Assembly: GCA_021163765.1 (NCBI GenBank)
Contig: JAGGTK010000056.1
Coordinates: 1-38,631, forward strand
Direction: 5' to 3'
Source: a bacterium
GTDB taxonomy: Bacteria > 4484-113
Length of the DNA: 38,631 nucleotides
This document shows, one piece after another, positions 21,631 to 29,401 of the stretch (within the stretch, counting starts at the first letter, position 1; each line of letters begins with the position of its first letter). The notes beneath the pieces are model-generated. The model saw only the letters and a program-made list of their open reading frames with translations. It had not been told where the DNA came from and did no database searches. Both the position numbers and the translations under genes were made by a program.

Positions 21631-24315
21631 ATGACAGGAGGTTTGGGTAAAGCACGCCGCCCCGGCGGCGCGTGCGGGCTGTCACACGCGCTTCGATGCC
21701 TATCAGGGGCGAGCTACTGGCGCGCGCCGGCGGTTGCGCTCGCGTGCCTGCTGCTGGCGATTCTGTTTCCTGTGCCGTCAATAGCGGGAGATTCTATCGA
21801 CATTGTGCATCCGGGCAGCGATTCGGCACCTTCCGGTGCCGAGGCCGTGGTGGGGAGGGAGGCGGAACTCGCGCCTGACGGCTCCGCCCCGGCACCTGCC
21901 GAGCCAGCACAGGTGGCTGAGAATGGTGAGGGCGAAATCGAAGCCGAGCCTGCCGGAAACAGCGTGTCCGTTTCCACCAAAACTGCCGTTCCAACGTCCA
22001 AGAGCCTTACGATCCCTCTTGCAGAGGGAGCTATGTACCTCGAAGCGTACGACCGGCTCGAGTTTGACCGCAGCGCGGGAACGGCGATTCTGGAGGGAGA
22101 CGCCCTCATAGTGATTGACGATGTGGAGATAGAGGCTGATTACATCGAGCTGAACGACAGGGCCAAGAATGTCTACCTGCGGGGCAACATCGCCCTGCAG
22201 CAGAAAGACGACGTTATGTTCGCCGACGAAGGCTATTACAGCTACGATACGAACGAGTTCTCTTTTATCAACGTGTCGGGCAACACCAGCGGCACCGAGA
22301 TAGGCGGAACCGTTTACTTCAAGGCTGATGAGGCGAAGGGCAGTATGGATGACTTCGATATGTGGAACGTGTGGGCTACCTCGTGCCCGCCGCACTGCAA
22401 GATATACGAGTACGAGCTCCGCGCACGGAAAGCGAGAGTGCATCGGGATAGCAGCCTGATGCTGCACCACGTTTACATCTATGTAAGGGAGCGCAAGATA
22501 ATGTTCGTGCCCGAACTGGCGTTTCCCTTAAAGAGGTACAAGCCCCTGCGCCAGACGGAATCGCCCATCCAGCAGGATTTCGGGCTCTCGCCGTCTGAAG
22601 GGTATTACGCGAAGTTCGCTTACACGTATATGAACGAGTACTCGGAGGCCGTAGGCGCAATCCTGCTGGGCGTCGCCCTGCTCGAGCTCACACAGAAGCA
22701 GGGGCCCGGCACCGGCATACGCCACGATTTTGCCACCCCGCTTGGCGTAACAACCCTGCGCGGCTTCTACCAGCGGCAGGTTGAGGGCGAAAAGGACGAG
22801 AATACCGGCGTTGTCTACGAGCCGCAGACGAACTACAGGTACGAGCTTCTGCAGGAACTGAAGCTCACAGACAGGATTACCGGGGACCTCTCTATTAACC
22901 GGGTAAACCTCCCCACTTCCTACCGCGGCCGGAACAACAAGATGACCAGCAAGTTCAGCCTAACCTACAAGCGGCCCAAGGGGAACATCAGTCTTTCAGG
23001 AAGCCAGAACCTTAACATCACAACCACTTTGCCGACAGTCGAGGGCGGAGAGGTAACGCGAAAGCAGACCAACTATACAAACGCAAACTTCTCGTTCGCC
23101 CACAGGATAAACCGCAGGACAAGCCTGAATATCACGCAGACGCTCGTCGGCAACAAGACGACCGCTGGCGTGCCGATGGACTTGTGGGGTGACTTCAGCG
23201 GCAACTTGACTTATTCGCGTTCCGACTACGACGTCAGCCTGAAATATTATGAGAGGGGTATGGACTTCGACGGCGACCGAAATACTGAGGATACCAACCG
23301 GTCCTACAGCAAACTGCAGCCCGGCTTGACCTGGAACATCAGGAGGTCGGCTTTCGGGAAAAACACTCCATTCACGGGTGTGACGGTGAACCTTGAGAAG
23401 ATCTATGAGCGCCGGGGCAGCGAAGAGGAGCCGCGCAGTACGCTCCGTTTCAAGGCGGATACAGGGCTGGGCAGGACTTTCAAGGGCAAGAGCACGACGC
23501 TCACGACCTCGCTCGGCTTTTCGCAGTACATGTACGGTGACGGCAACGCCCAGTACTCGCTGAAGCCTTCGTTCAGGTTCGACTATGACAACCGGGACTG
23601 GTTCTCCTTTGGAACCCGGTGGTCGCGAACGGTACAGAACGGGGTGAAGAACCCGCCGGTGCTGGGCGACAGAACCCGGTCATCGCACTCAGTGAGCTTC
23701 GATATGGGTTTCTACAATGAGCAGTGGTGGAAACTCACCTTCCGTAGCGGCTATAATTTCCAGCGGAAGACTTGGACCAAGCTGTCCTCCACGTGGAAGC
23801 TGTATCCCTCGCCGGACCTCGACCTGACCTTTACTTCGGGCTACAACATAGAGAGCAAAACCTTTTCCAGCCTTACCACGGAGGCCAGCTATAATGCGCC
23901 TTCAGGAAACTGGTGGCTCGACTGGCGAATGACCACCAAACTCCAGGGGTACAGCATCACGAGCCGGCCGGTGCCGTTCGAGAGTTACCGCTTCACATAC
24001 TCGCGCAGGTATAAGCGCGGCTGGAATTTCTATCTCACGGGGACTCACTCCGGCTTCAAGTCTGGAAAGATATTCGACCGCGTGGAGATCCAGAAGCGCA
24101 GCACGTGCACGACGATGAATATGGGTTACTCGTCATACCGCGATGAATACTACGTGAGCTTTTTCATCAATGCTTTCCCGAGGTATCCTGTGGAAGTGAA
24201 GGCCAGGGAGCATTACGAGGTCGACGTGCTAACTCCCGCCAGTGATTGGTTCAACGTTCAGGGCCTGGCGAGCGGCTTGGGTGGCACCACAGGGGGTTAC
24301 GCCGGGTATTACTAG
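21631..24315 (+). CDS. lptD: LptD-like LPS-assembly outer membrane protein
   Basis: Predicted outer membrane barrel that receives LPS from the Lpt bridge and inserts it in the outer leaflet. After a long N-terminal signal peptide (hydrophobic run about residues 37-52, cleavage after Ser-Ile-Ala) comes a Pro/Ala/Glu-rich linker. An OstA/LptA-type jelly-roll follows, with repeated short strands (Gly-Asp-Ala-Leu-Ile-Val, Glu-Ala-Asp-Tyr-Ile-Glu-Leu, Tyr-Leu-Arg-Gly-Asn). The remaining 600 residues are alternating aromatic/polar strands typical of a beta-barrel, and the chain ends Gly-Gly-Tyr-Ala-Gly-Tyr-Tyr. About 894 residues, somewhat longer than E. coli LptD. A frame opening at 21607 would start inside the -10 element, so I take the ATG at 21631, though its ribosome binding site is poor. 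Two cysteines occur close together in the OstA-barrel region (Ser-Cys-Pro-Pro-His-Cys). LptC-like is encoded at 31210. Confidence 0.82.
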   Translation: MTGGLGKARRPGGACGLSHALRCLSGASYWRAPAVALACLLLAILFPVPSIAGDSIDIVHPGSDSAPSGAEAVVGREAELAPDGSAPAPAEPAQVAENGEGEIEAEPAGNSVSVSTKTAVPTSKSLTIPLAEGAMYLEAYDRLEFDRSAGTAILEGDALIVIDDVEIEADYIELNDRAKNVYLRGNIALQQKDDVMFADEGYYSYDTNEFSFINVSGNTSGTEIGGTVYFKADEAKGSMDDFDMWNVWATSCPPHCKIYEYELRARKARVHRDSSLMLHHVYIYVRERKIMFVPELAFPLKRYKPLRQTESPIQQDFGLSPSEGYYAKFAYTYMNEYSEAVGAILLGVALLELTQKQGPGTGIRHDFATPLGVTTLRGFYQRQVEGEKDENTGVVYEPQTNYRYELLQELKLTDRITGDLSINRVNLPTSYRGRNNKMTSKFSLTYKRPKGNISLSGSQNLNITTTLPTVEGGEVTRKQTNYTNANFSFAHRINRRTSLNITQTLVGNKTTAGVPMDLWGDFSGNLTYSRSDYDVSLKYYERGMDFDGDRNTEDTNRSYSKLQPGLTWNIRRSAFGKNTPFTGVTVNLEKIYERRGSEEEPRSTLRFKADTGLGRTFKGKSTTLTTSLGFSQYMYGDGNAQYSLKPSFRFDYDNRDWFSFGTRWSRTVQNGVKNPPVLGDRTRSSHSVSFDMGFYNEQWWKLTFRSGYNFQRKTWTKLSSTWKLYPSPDLDLTFTSGYNIESKTFSSLTTEASYNAPSGNWWLDWRMTTKLQGYSITSRPVPFESYRFTYSRRYKRGWNFYLTGTHSGFKSGKIFDRVEIQKRSTCTTMNMGYSSYRDEYYVSFFINAFPRYPVEVKAREHYEVDVLTPASDWFNVQGLASGLGGTTGGYAGYY

Positions 24316-24350
24316 GTAGTGCGGTTCAATAAAACGGCAGGCGCAGCAGC

Positions 24351-25283
24351 TTACTCCCCGCGAACCTGCTTTTCCAGGTCGAGATCGAGAACCGTAGCCA
24401 TATCCCGCACGCTGTCATAATCGCCGTCGCCTGCAACGACAAGATCCTCAACGTTGTATATCTCGTACATCGCCTGCTTGCCCTCTTCAGTGTGCACCAG
24501 GTCCAGAAGCGCCTCGGTTATCGCCTTGGCGACTTCAGGCGGGACATCGGCGGCAATCGCCACCGTATCTGACGGTATTGGGTCTGTCTTGCCGATAACC
24601 TTCGTCTGCTCGAAGACCTCGGGGATTGTCTCGCTAAACTTCTCGCGTGCGTCATCGTAAATGGCTCCGGCGGCTACGTTGCCTTTGTATACCGCCAGCA
24701 CCGCACTGTCGTGGCCGCCCGCGAAGACGTACCGCTCCAGGTCGGTGTCGGGGTCAACGCCGTGCTTCAGCAGGAGCGCCCGGGGGTACAGATGCCCCGA
24801 AGCGCTGGCGGCGTCCACGAAGGCGAACGTTTCGCCTTTGAGGTCTTCCAGTGTCTCAATGCCGGAGTCCACGCGCGTGATAATAAGGCCATAATAGGTA
24901 TCCCGCCCGTGGCGCACGACTTTGAGCACAACTTCAGCCCCGTTTCTCTCGTGGGCCAGCACATAGGCAAGCGTGGGCAGCCAGGCGACCTGCACGTGCC
25001 CCTTACCGAGCGCTTCGACGACGGCGATGTAGCTTGTCGCGACGTAGTCCTTGAACCTGTAGCCGGTCTCGTCTTCCAGCATCTGCATAAGCGTCCCGGC
25101 GCCTTCTACAATCTTCTCCGCTTCCGTAGACGGGACGAACGCCATCACAATAGGATTTCTGTCGGTGCCGGGAGCGGGCCCCGAATCCGCGTCGCTGTCA
25201 CCGGCAGGTCGGTTGCACGTGCTGACGGCAAGCGCGATGATAACGAGCAGTATGAGGCTTGCAGGCTGGATGAGTTTCTTCAC
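24351..25283 (-). CDS. PhnD-like phosphate/phosphonate-binding lipoprotein
   Basis: Substrate-binding component of the phosphate/phosphite/phosphonate ABC-transporter class (PhnD/PtxB-like, periplasmic binding fold type II). It has a lipoprotein signal peptide with Val-Ser-Thr-Cys lipobox, a first strand Ile-Val-Met-Ala-Phe-Val-Pro-Ser-Thr-Glu, a Trp-Leu-Pro-Thr-Leu-Ala-Tyr segment, an Asp-Ala-Ala-Ser-Ala-Ser-Gly-His-Leu-Tyr-Pro ligand loop and a Gly-Gly-His-Asp-Ser-Ala-Val segment, all matching that family. I choose the GTG at 25283, just before the Lys-Lys of the signal peptide; an ATG at 25322 exists but would lie upstream of the -10 element. No permease or ATPase gene is present, so it is an orphan binding protein, perhaps a sensor partner or part of a split transporter. 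It converges on lptD with a 35-bp gap. Confidence 0.88.
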   Translation of the reverse strand: MKKLIQPASLILLVIIALAVSTCNRPAGDSDADSGPAPGTDRNPIVMAFVPSTEAEKIVEGAGTLMQMLEDETGYRFKDYVATSYIAVVEALGKGHVQVAWLPTLAYVLAHERNGAEVVLKVVRHGRDTYYGLIITRVDSGIETLEDLKGETFAFVDAASASGHLYPRALLLKHGVDPDTDLERYVFAGGHDSAVLAVYKGNVAAGAIYDDAREKFSETIPEVFEQTKVIGKTDPIPSDTVAIAADVPPEVAKAITEALLDLVHTEEGKQAMYEIYNVEDLVVAGDGDYDSVRDMATVLDLDLEKQVRGE

Positions 25284-25290
25284 GCTGCCG

Positions 25291-25299
25291 ATTCTAGCA
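25291..25299 (-). promoter_or_regulatory. Extended -10 of the PhnD-like gene, probable leaderless start
   Basis: On the minus strand the sequence is TGCTAGAAT, ending 7 bp before the GTG at 25283. A transcript starting 6-7 nt after it would begin at the start codon. No ribosome binding site precedes the GTG. Confidence 0.45.
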
Positions 25300-25411
25300 G
25301 AACCACGCGGCGAAACTGGCATATGTTAAGGAATTGCGGGGGTCGAAAAGCGCATGACGTGCTCTACTGGAACGGGCTCGATGAAGGCGGATCCGCGCAA
25401 CTACAGCCTCC

Positions 25412-25424
25412 TATACTGTATAAT
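25412..25424 (+). promoter_or_regulatory. Overlapping -10 elements upstream of the Gly-rich lipoprotein gene
   Basis: TATACT (25412-25417) is followed at once by a perfect TATAAT (25419-25424), about 55 bp before the ATG at 25480. The preceding CTATACTGTA is identical to the sequence upstream of the sister lipoprotein gene at 12213. No strong -35 is visible. Confidence 0.45.
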
Positions 25425-25479
25425 GGAATCATGTATTGCGGTTGCGCGCGTAAGCTGTGCAATCAGGGAGGGGAAAAGG

Positions 25480-28400
25480 ATGCTCATTCGTAACAAAGGA
25501 ACGATAAGGTGGATCGGTATTGTCACGCTTTTACTGGTGTTAGTGCTGCTTGCGGCATTTACGAGTTGCGGCAGACATAAGAGCAAAACCTCGGTTCAGC
25601 CGGGCATAAATACTGCCATTCCTTTGGCGGGGATACAGACCGAGACAACGCTGGCGCAAGCGCTTGCGGACCTGGACGCGTATCCGGTGCCGGAAGGTGT
25701 TGACCCATCACTCTTCCAGGAACTTAAGGATGAGCTCGCGCGGCAGCTAAGCGAAAAGATGGCCGGCAGGATCGTGTCCACGCCGCCCACGGGCGACGCC
25801 AATGTAGTGGATGATCTGGTGCTCATCGACTACGGCTCTGAAGTCTATTCTCTTAGCTGGCATTACCGCAACAGCGGTGACTACGATCAGGACGGAACGG
25901 TCGGCATCTCCGACATAACGCCGATTGCCATGCATTATGGCGAAGCTGTGGAAGAGGAGTACTCGCTGCTGGACGTCATTGATGGAAGCGGCAATGAAGT
26001 AATCGACATCGCCGATATCACTCCGATTGCCATGAACTACGCCAGCGAGGTTGCAGGCTACTCGATACAGGGTGCTGACAACCTGGAAGGGCCGTTTCCC
26101 GAAATTAGCACCGTGCCGTTTTCCGCGGGAACCGGCGAGGGTTGCCTGAGCTTCACTCATGGCCTATCAACGCTGACGAATCTCCTTTATCGGGTGGTGC
26201 CCTTCGACACCGTCCCCGAAGAAGGAGTGCCTTCGGGCGTGGTTTCAACGTCAGAAATGGCGTTCAACCCCACATCCGACGTGGTTCTGGGCGGAGGTAC
26301 GTACAACTTCTCGTTCATCAACATCCCCGCTGGCGTCACAGTTACGGTCGAAGGAGACGCGGTCTTCAATGTAAGTGGCGATATCAACATAGAGGGCACG
26401 GTCGTAAGCGACGGCTACGGGATGGATTTCCAGGGCCACGGTGACATCACAATTACGGGTACCGTGGACAACAGCACTCCCGGCGACCCCGAGGATGCAG
26501 GCGACCTGATAATCCATACGGACGACGGCGCAATAGCCATCGGCACTGAGGACACGCCGTCGACGCTGGATTCGTCGGGCAACCTGGATATCACCAACGA
26601 CCCCACAATTGAGGAGTGGGAGTTCGATGTGCTGCCTGATGAGCGTTCAGAAACCCAGCTCCCGCCGGTTGGCTCGGCTTCGGCCGATATCATCCATGAC
26701 ACCGTCCTGCCTGAATTGCCTGTCGAGATTTCTTTCTTTGGCGACGGCGCGGACCCCGACGGCGGGCCGGTAACCTACGAGTGGTCTTTCGGTGACGGCG
26801 GCTCCTCGACCGAGAAAGACCCGATACACGAGTACGTTTCTACAGGCTACTTCGACGTTATCCTCACGATTACGGACGATGACGCGGAAAGTTGCCAGTC
26901 GTGGATTCGCGTAGTAATCGACGACGGCGATCTGGACATCCCCGACGAGCCTGCGGTCTGGATAGAACCGTCCGACCTCGTGGTCGAGGCTGACCAAGAG
27001 GTGTTTTTCAGCTCCGAAGCCCTGGATCCTCAGGGGCTGGATCTTACCTACTCCTGGGATTTCGGTGATGGCGGGGGCTCAACGGAGTCGGACCCTTCGC
27101 ACACTTATACGGCGGCCGGGCGCTACCAGGTAACGCTTGTCGTCACTGATACAGACCTGAACGAATCGGCTGCCACAGCATCCGTCTACGTCTTCTCGCC
27201 AACGACAACTTCATCGCTATCTGCGTCGCAGATTGCGCAGAATCCCGACGGGTCCTACAACATAAACTACAACGGCGGCTCGGCGCAGCCGGGTCGCAAG
27301 GGCAAGCGCGCCCTGCTTCGCTCCCGGGGTGACACAGTCATCAACGGCGGCAACATCAAGGCGCAGGATGGCGGTGACGGAGCAGACCGCGCAGGTGTGA
27401 ACGTTCGCGGAGGGAACGGCGGCAAGGGCGGCAGCCTTCAAATACTCGTCGCGGGGAAATTGACCGTCAGGGGCGGTGTAACCTTCGCCAGCGGCGACGG
27501 CGGTGACGGCGGTTCAGCCGATGCCGACGCGCCCGCGGGTGGGAACGCATATGCCAGAGGCGGCAGAGGCGGTGACGCGGGGTACCTTCTCCGGATTGCC
27601 GCCACGCAAGGCCTGGAATTCACCGGCGCCGTAACCATGAATCCGGGAAGCGGCGGTGCTGGTGGCGATGCTACCGCCGACGGCGGTGACGGAACCGCCC
27701 AGTGCCCGCAGGGGCAGGACGGCGGCAGAGCTACCGCTTACGGCGGCACCGGCGGCAAAGGCTCCAAGTCCGTTGCTATCAGGGGAAATGTCATTGGGCT
27801 AGCAAACGTGACTGTCCAAGGCGGCAAGGGCGGCATCGGCGGCTGGGCTGACGCAACTGGCGGAGACGGCGGCGATGCCGACTGCGTGACCACCGCGACA
27901 GGTGGTGACGGCGACAGAGCCTATGCTAAGGGTGGCAGGGGCGGTAACGCCTATCTGTCCGGCCAGTTTGGCGCCTTTGGCGCAATTGCCGCGGACGCTT
28001 TCAAGGCCGGAGACGGTGGCAACGGCGAAGCCTGGGGCGGCTATGGCGGATCCGCAACGGCCAACATCCCCGGGCCAACGAACGCAACCGGCGGTAATGG
28101 CGCGAAGGCGACCGCAATCGGTGGCAAGGGAGGCTCAGGAAGGATTGCTGGAGACGGAGGCGATGCCGACGCTTACGGCGGCGAAGGCGGGCCTGCCACG
28201 GCAATGCCTGACCACGGCGCAGCTTGCCAGGCGGGCAAGAGCGCAACCGCAGCCGGTGGAAACGGTGGCGATGCTTATTCGCGTTACGGCAAAGCCGGCC
28301 GCGGCGGTGGCGTGGATGGCCAGGCGACTTCCAACGCCGGAGAAGGCGGTAACGCTACAGCTACCGGTGGAAACGGCGGGGACTGCAACGTGTGCCCCGG

Positions 28401-29265
28401 CGGTGCCGGCGGCGACGGCGGCGCTGCTACTGCGACTGGTGGTACGGGTGCGGATGCCACAGGCAACGGCAGCAAGACCGGCGGTAACGGCGGGAACTCA
28501 ACTGCAAACGCTGGAGACGGAGGCGACGGCGCAAGTTGCGGCAACAAAGCTATGCGTGAAGCAGGCGGTGATGGAGGCGGCGGCGGCGATGCCAGCTCAA
28601 CTGCAGGAAACGCGGGTAGTCCGGGCGGAAGCCAGGGAACGAACGGCGGCTCTGCCGGTGATGGTGGAGATGGCGGCGGCGGAGACCCGCCAGGCGCCGG
28701 AGGGTTGGGTGGAACCGGGACCGGCAATCCCGATGATATCGCTGATGGTGTGGACGGCCTGGACGGTACACCTCTTCCCGACGCAATCACCTGGTATGTA
28801 TACCTCTGCACACTGCCACCGGGGGAGATACTGCCCGGTGCGGACTACGGTTTGGATACCTATTACGATGACCAGACAACTCCCACTGGAGACTCCGTTA
28901 TTATCGCGTTCATGACCGAGCTAGACTACGGCAGCCCCGTCTTTTACAGCAAAGAGGGTTCGTACCTTTGGGTAAGCGGCGCTGTCACCTTCTATCTGGA
29001 TATGCTTCCGGTGAGCTTTCCCGTAAGTGACGTGGTCGTTCATATTGAGCATTACTCGACAACGGCGGACACGATCAACCTCACCGGATACTACGGCGGT
29101 GAGATTGTGGCGCAGGACGGCAATACAGCCGGCACGGGCGATATAGTCAGCGAGGATTTGCACATCGCAGTGCCTGGTGGCGTAACCGCCTTTGATAATT
29201 TTGTGCTTGACGGCCCGGAAACGTTCGCCGTCGAATGCTGGTGGGTTAAGATCGTTGATCCGTAA
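25480..29265 (+). CDS. Giant dockerin-like, PKD, Gly-rich surface lipoprotein
   Basis: 1261 residues, probably displayed on the cell surface. Layout: signal peptide with Phe-Thr-Ser-Cys lipobox (Cys30); a helical hairpin (61-90) nearly identical in pattern to that of the 12213 protein; two dockerin-like EF-hand loops (Asp134-Asp145, Asp168-Asp179), each followed by Ile-Thr-Pro-Ile-Ala-Met; an Ig-like stretch; a short-strand beta region (about 270-390); two PKD domains (about 410-485 and 493-570) with Phe-Gly-Asp-Gly-Gly and the closing Val-x-Asp; a Gly/Asp/Ala/Asn-rich region (about 590-1080) built of GGDGG/GGNGG-type steps; and a C-terminal beta domain (about 1100-1261). The ATG at 25480 is preceded by a strong GGGAGGGG; a longer frame from 25354 runs through the promoter. 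The Gly-rich part recalls PE_PGRS or Gly-rich polyproline-II folds. Function unknown; adhesion or scaffolding is a guess. Confidence 0.85.
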   Translation: MLIRNKGTIRWIGIVTLLLVLVLLAAFTSCGRHKSKTSVQPGINTAIPLAGIQTETTLAQALADLDAYPVPEGVDPSLFQELKDELARQLSEKMAGRIVSTPPTGDANVVDDLVLIDYGSEVYSLSWHYRNSGDYDQDGTVGISDITPIAMHYGEAVEEEYSLLDVIDGSGNEVIDIADITPIAMNYASEVAGYSIQGADNLEGPFPEISTVPFSAGTGEGCLSFTHGLSTLTNLLYRVVPFDTVPEEGVPSGVVSTSEMAFNPTSDVVLGGGTYNFSFINIPAGVTVTVEGDAVFNVSGDINIEGTVVSDGYGMDFQGHGDITITGTVDNSTPGDPEDAGDLIIHTDDGAIAIGTEDTPSTLDSSGNLDITNDPTIEEWEFDVLPDERSETQLPPVGSASADIIHDTVLPELPVEISFFGDGADPDGGPVTYEWSFGDGGSSTEKDPIHEYVSTGYFDVILTITDDDAESCQSWIRVVIDDGDLDIPDEPAVWIEPSDLVVEADQEVFFSSEALDPQGLDLTYSWDFGDGGGSTESDPSHTYTAAGRYQVTLVVTDTDLNESAATASVYVFSPTTTSSLSASQIAQNPDGSYNINYNGGSAQPGRKGKRALLRSRGDTVINGGNIKAQDGGDGADRAGVNVRGGNGGKGGSLQILVAGKLTVRGGVTFASGDGGDGGSADADAPAGGNAYARGGRGGDAGYLLRIAATQGLEFTGAVTMNPGSGGAGGDATADGGDGTAQCPQGQDGGRATAYGGTGGKGSKSVAIRGNVIGLANVTVQGGKGGIGGWADATGGDGGDADCVTTATGGDGDRAYAKGGRGGNAYLSGQFGAFGAIAADAFKAGDGGNGEAWGGYGGSATANIPGPTNATGGNGAKATAIGGKGGSGRIAGDGGDADAYGGEGGPATAMPDHGAACQAGKSATAAGGNGGDAYSRYGKAGRGGGVDGQATSNAGEGGNATATGGNGGDCNVCPGGAGGDGGAATATGGTGADATGNGSKTGGNGGNSTANAGDGGDGASCGNKAMREAGGDGGGGGDASSTAGNAGSPGGSQGTNGGSAGDGGDGGGGDPPGAGGLGGTGTGNPDDIADGVDGLDGTPLPDAITWYVYLCTLPPGEILPGADYGLDTYYDDQTTPTGDSVIIAFMTELDYGSPVFYSKEGSYLWVSGAVTFYLDMLPVSFPVSDVVVHIEHYSTTADTINLTGYYGGEIVAQDGNTAGTGDIVSEDLHIAVPGGVTAFDNFVLDGPETFAVECWWVKIVDP

Positions 29266-29290
29266 GGCGCGTTTTTGCCATTTATTATTG

Positions 29291-29319
29291 AGCAGCCGAC
29301 TCATGGAGAGTCGGCTGCT
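29291..29319 (+). terminator. Perfect 12-bp hairpin after the Gly-rich lipoprotein gene
   Basis: AGCAGCCGACTC (29291-29302) pairs with GAGTCGGCTGCT (29308-29319) over a 5-nt loop, 25 bp after the stop. The T tract is missing (only a short T pair follows), so it may terminate inefficiently or protect the mRNA end. A TTTTT lies before the hairpin at 29273-29277. Confidence 0.6.
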
Positions 29320-29401
29320 TCGCATTCACGCCCGTTACCGGTGATGCCAGCTCTCCGTGTGTTATCATCAGGCTTTGCGCGTTGCATCCGGGAGAGCGCA
29401 T

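Noticed and set aside
27902..28915. Long open frames in other phases over the Gly-rich region, including a Pro-rich minus-strand frame
   Set aside because: They mirror the GGC/GGT repeat codons of the lipoprotein gene and have no start signals of their own.
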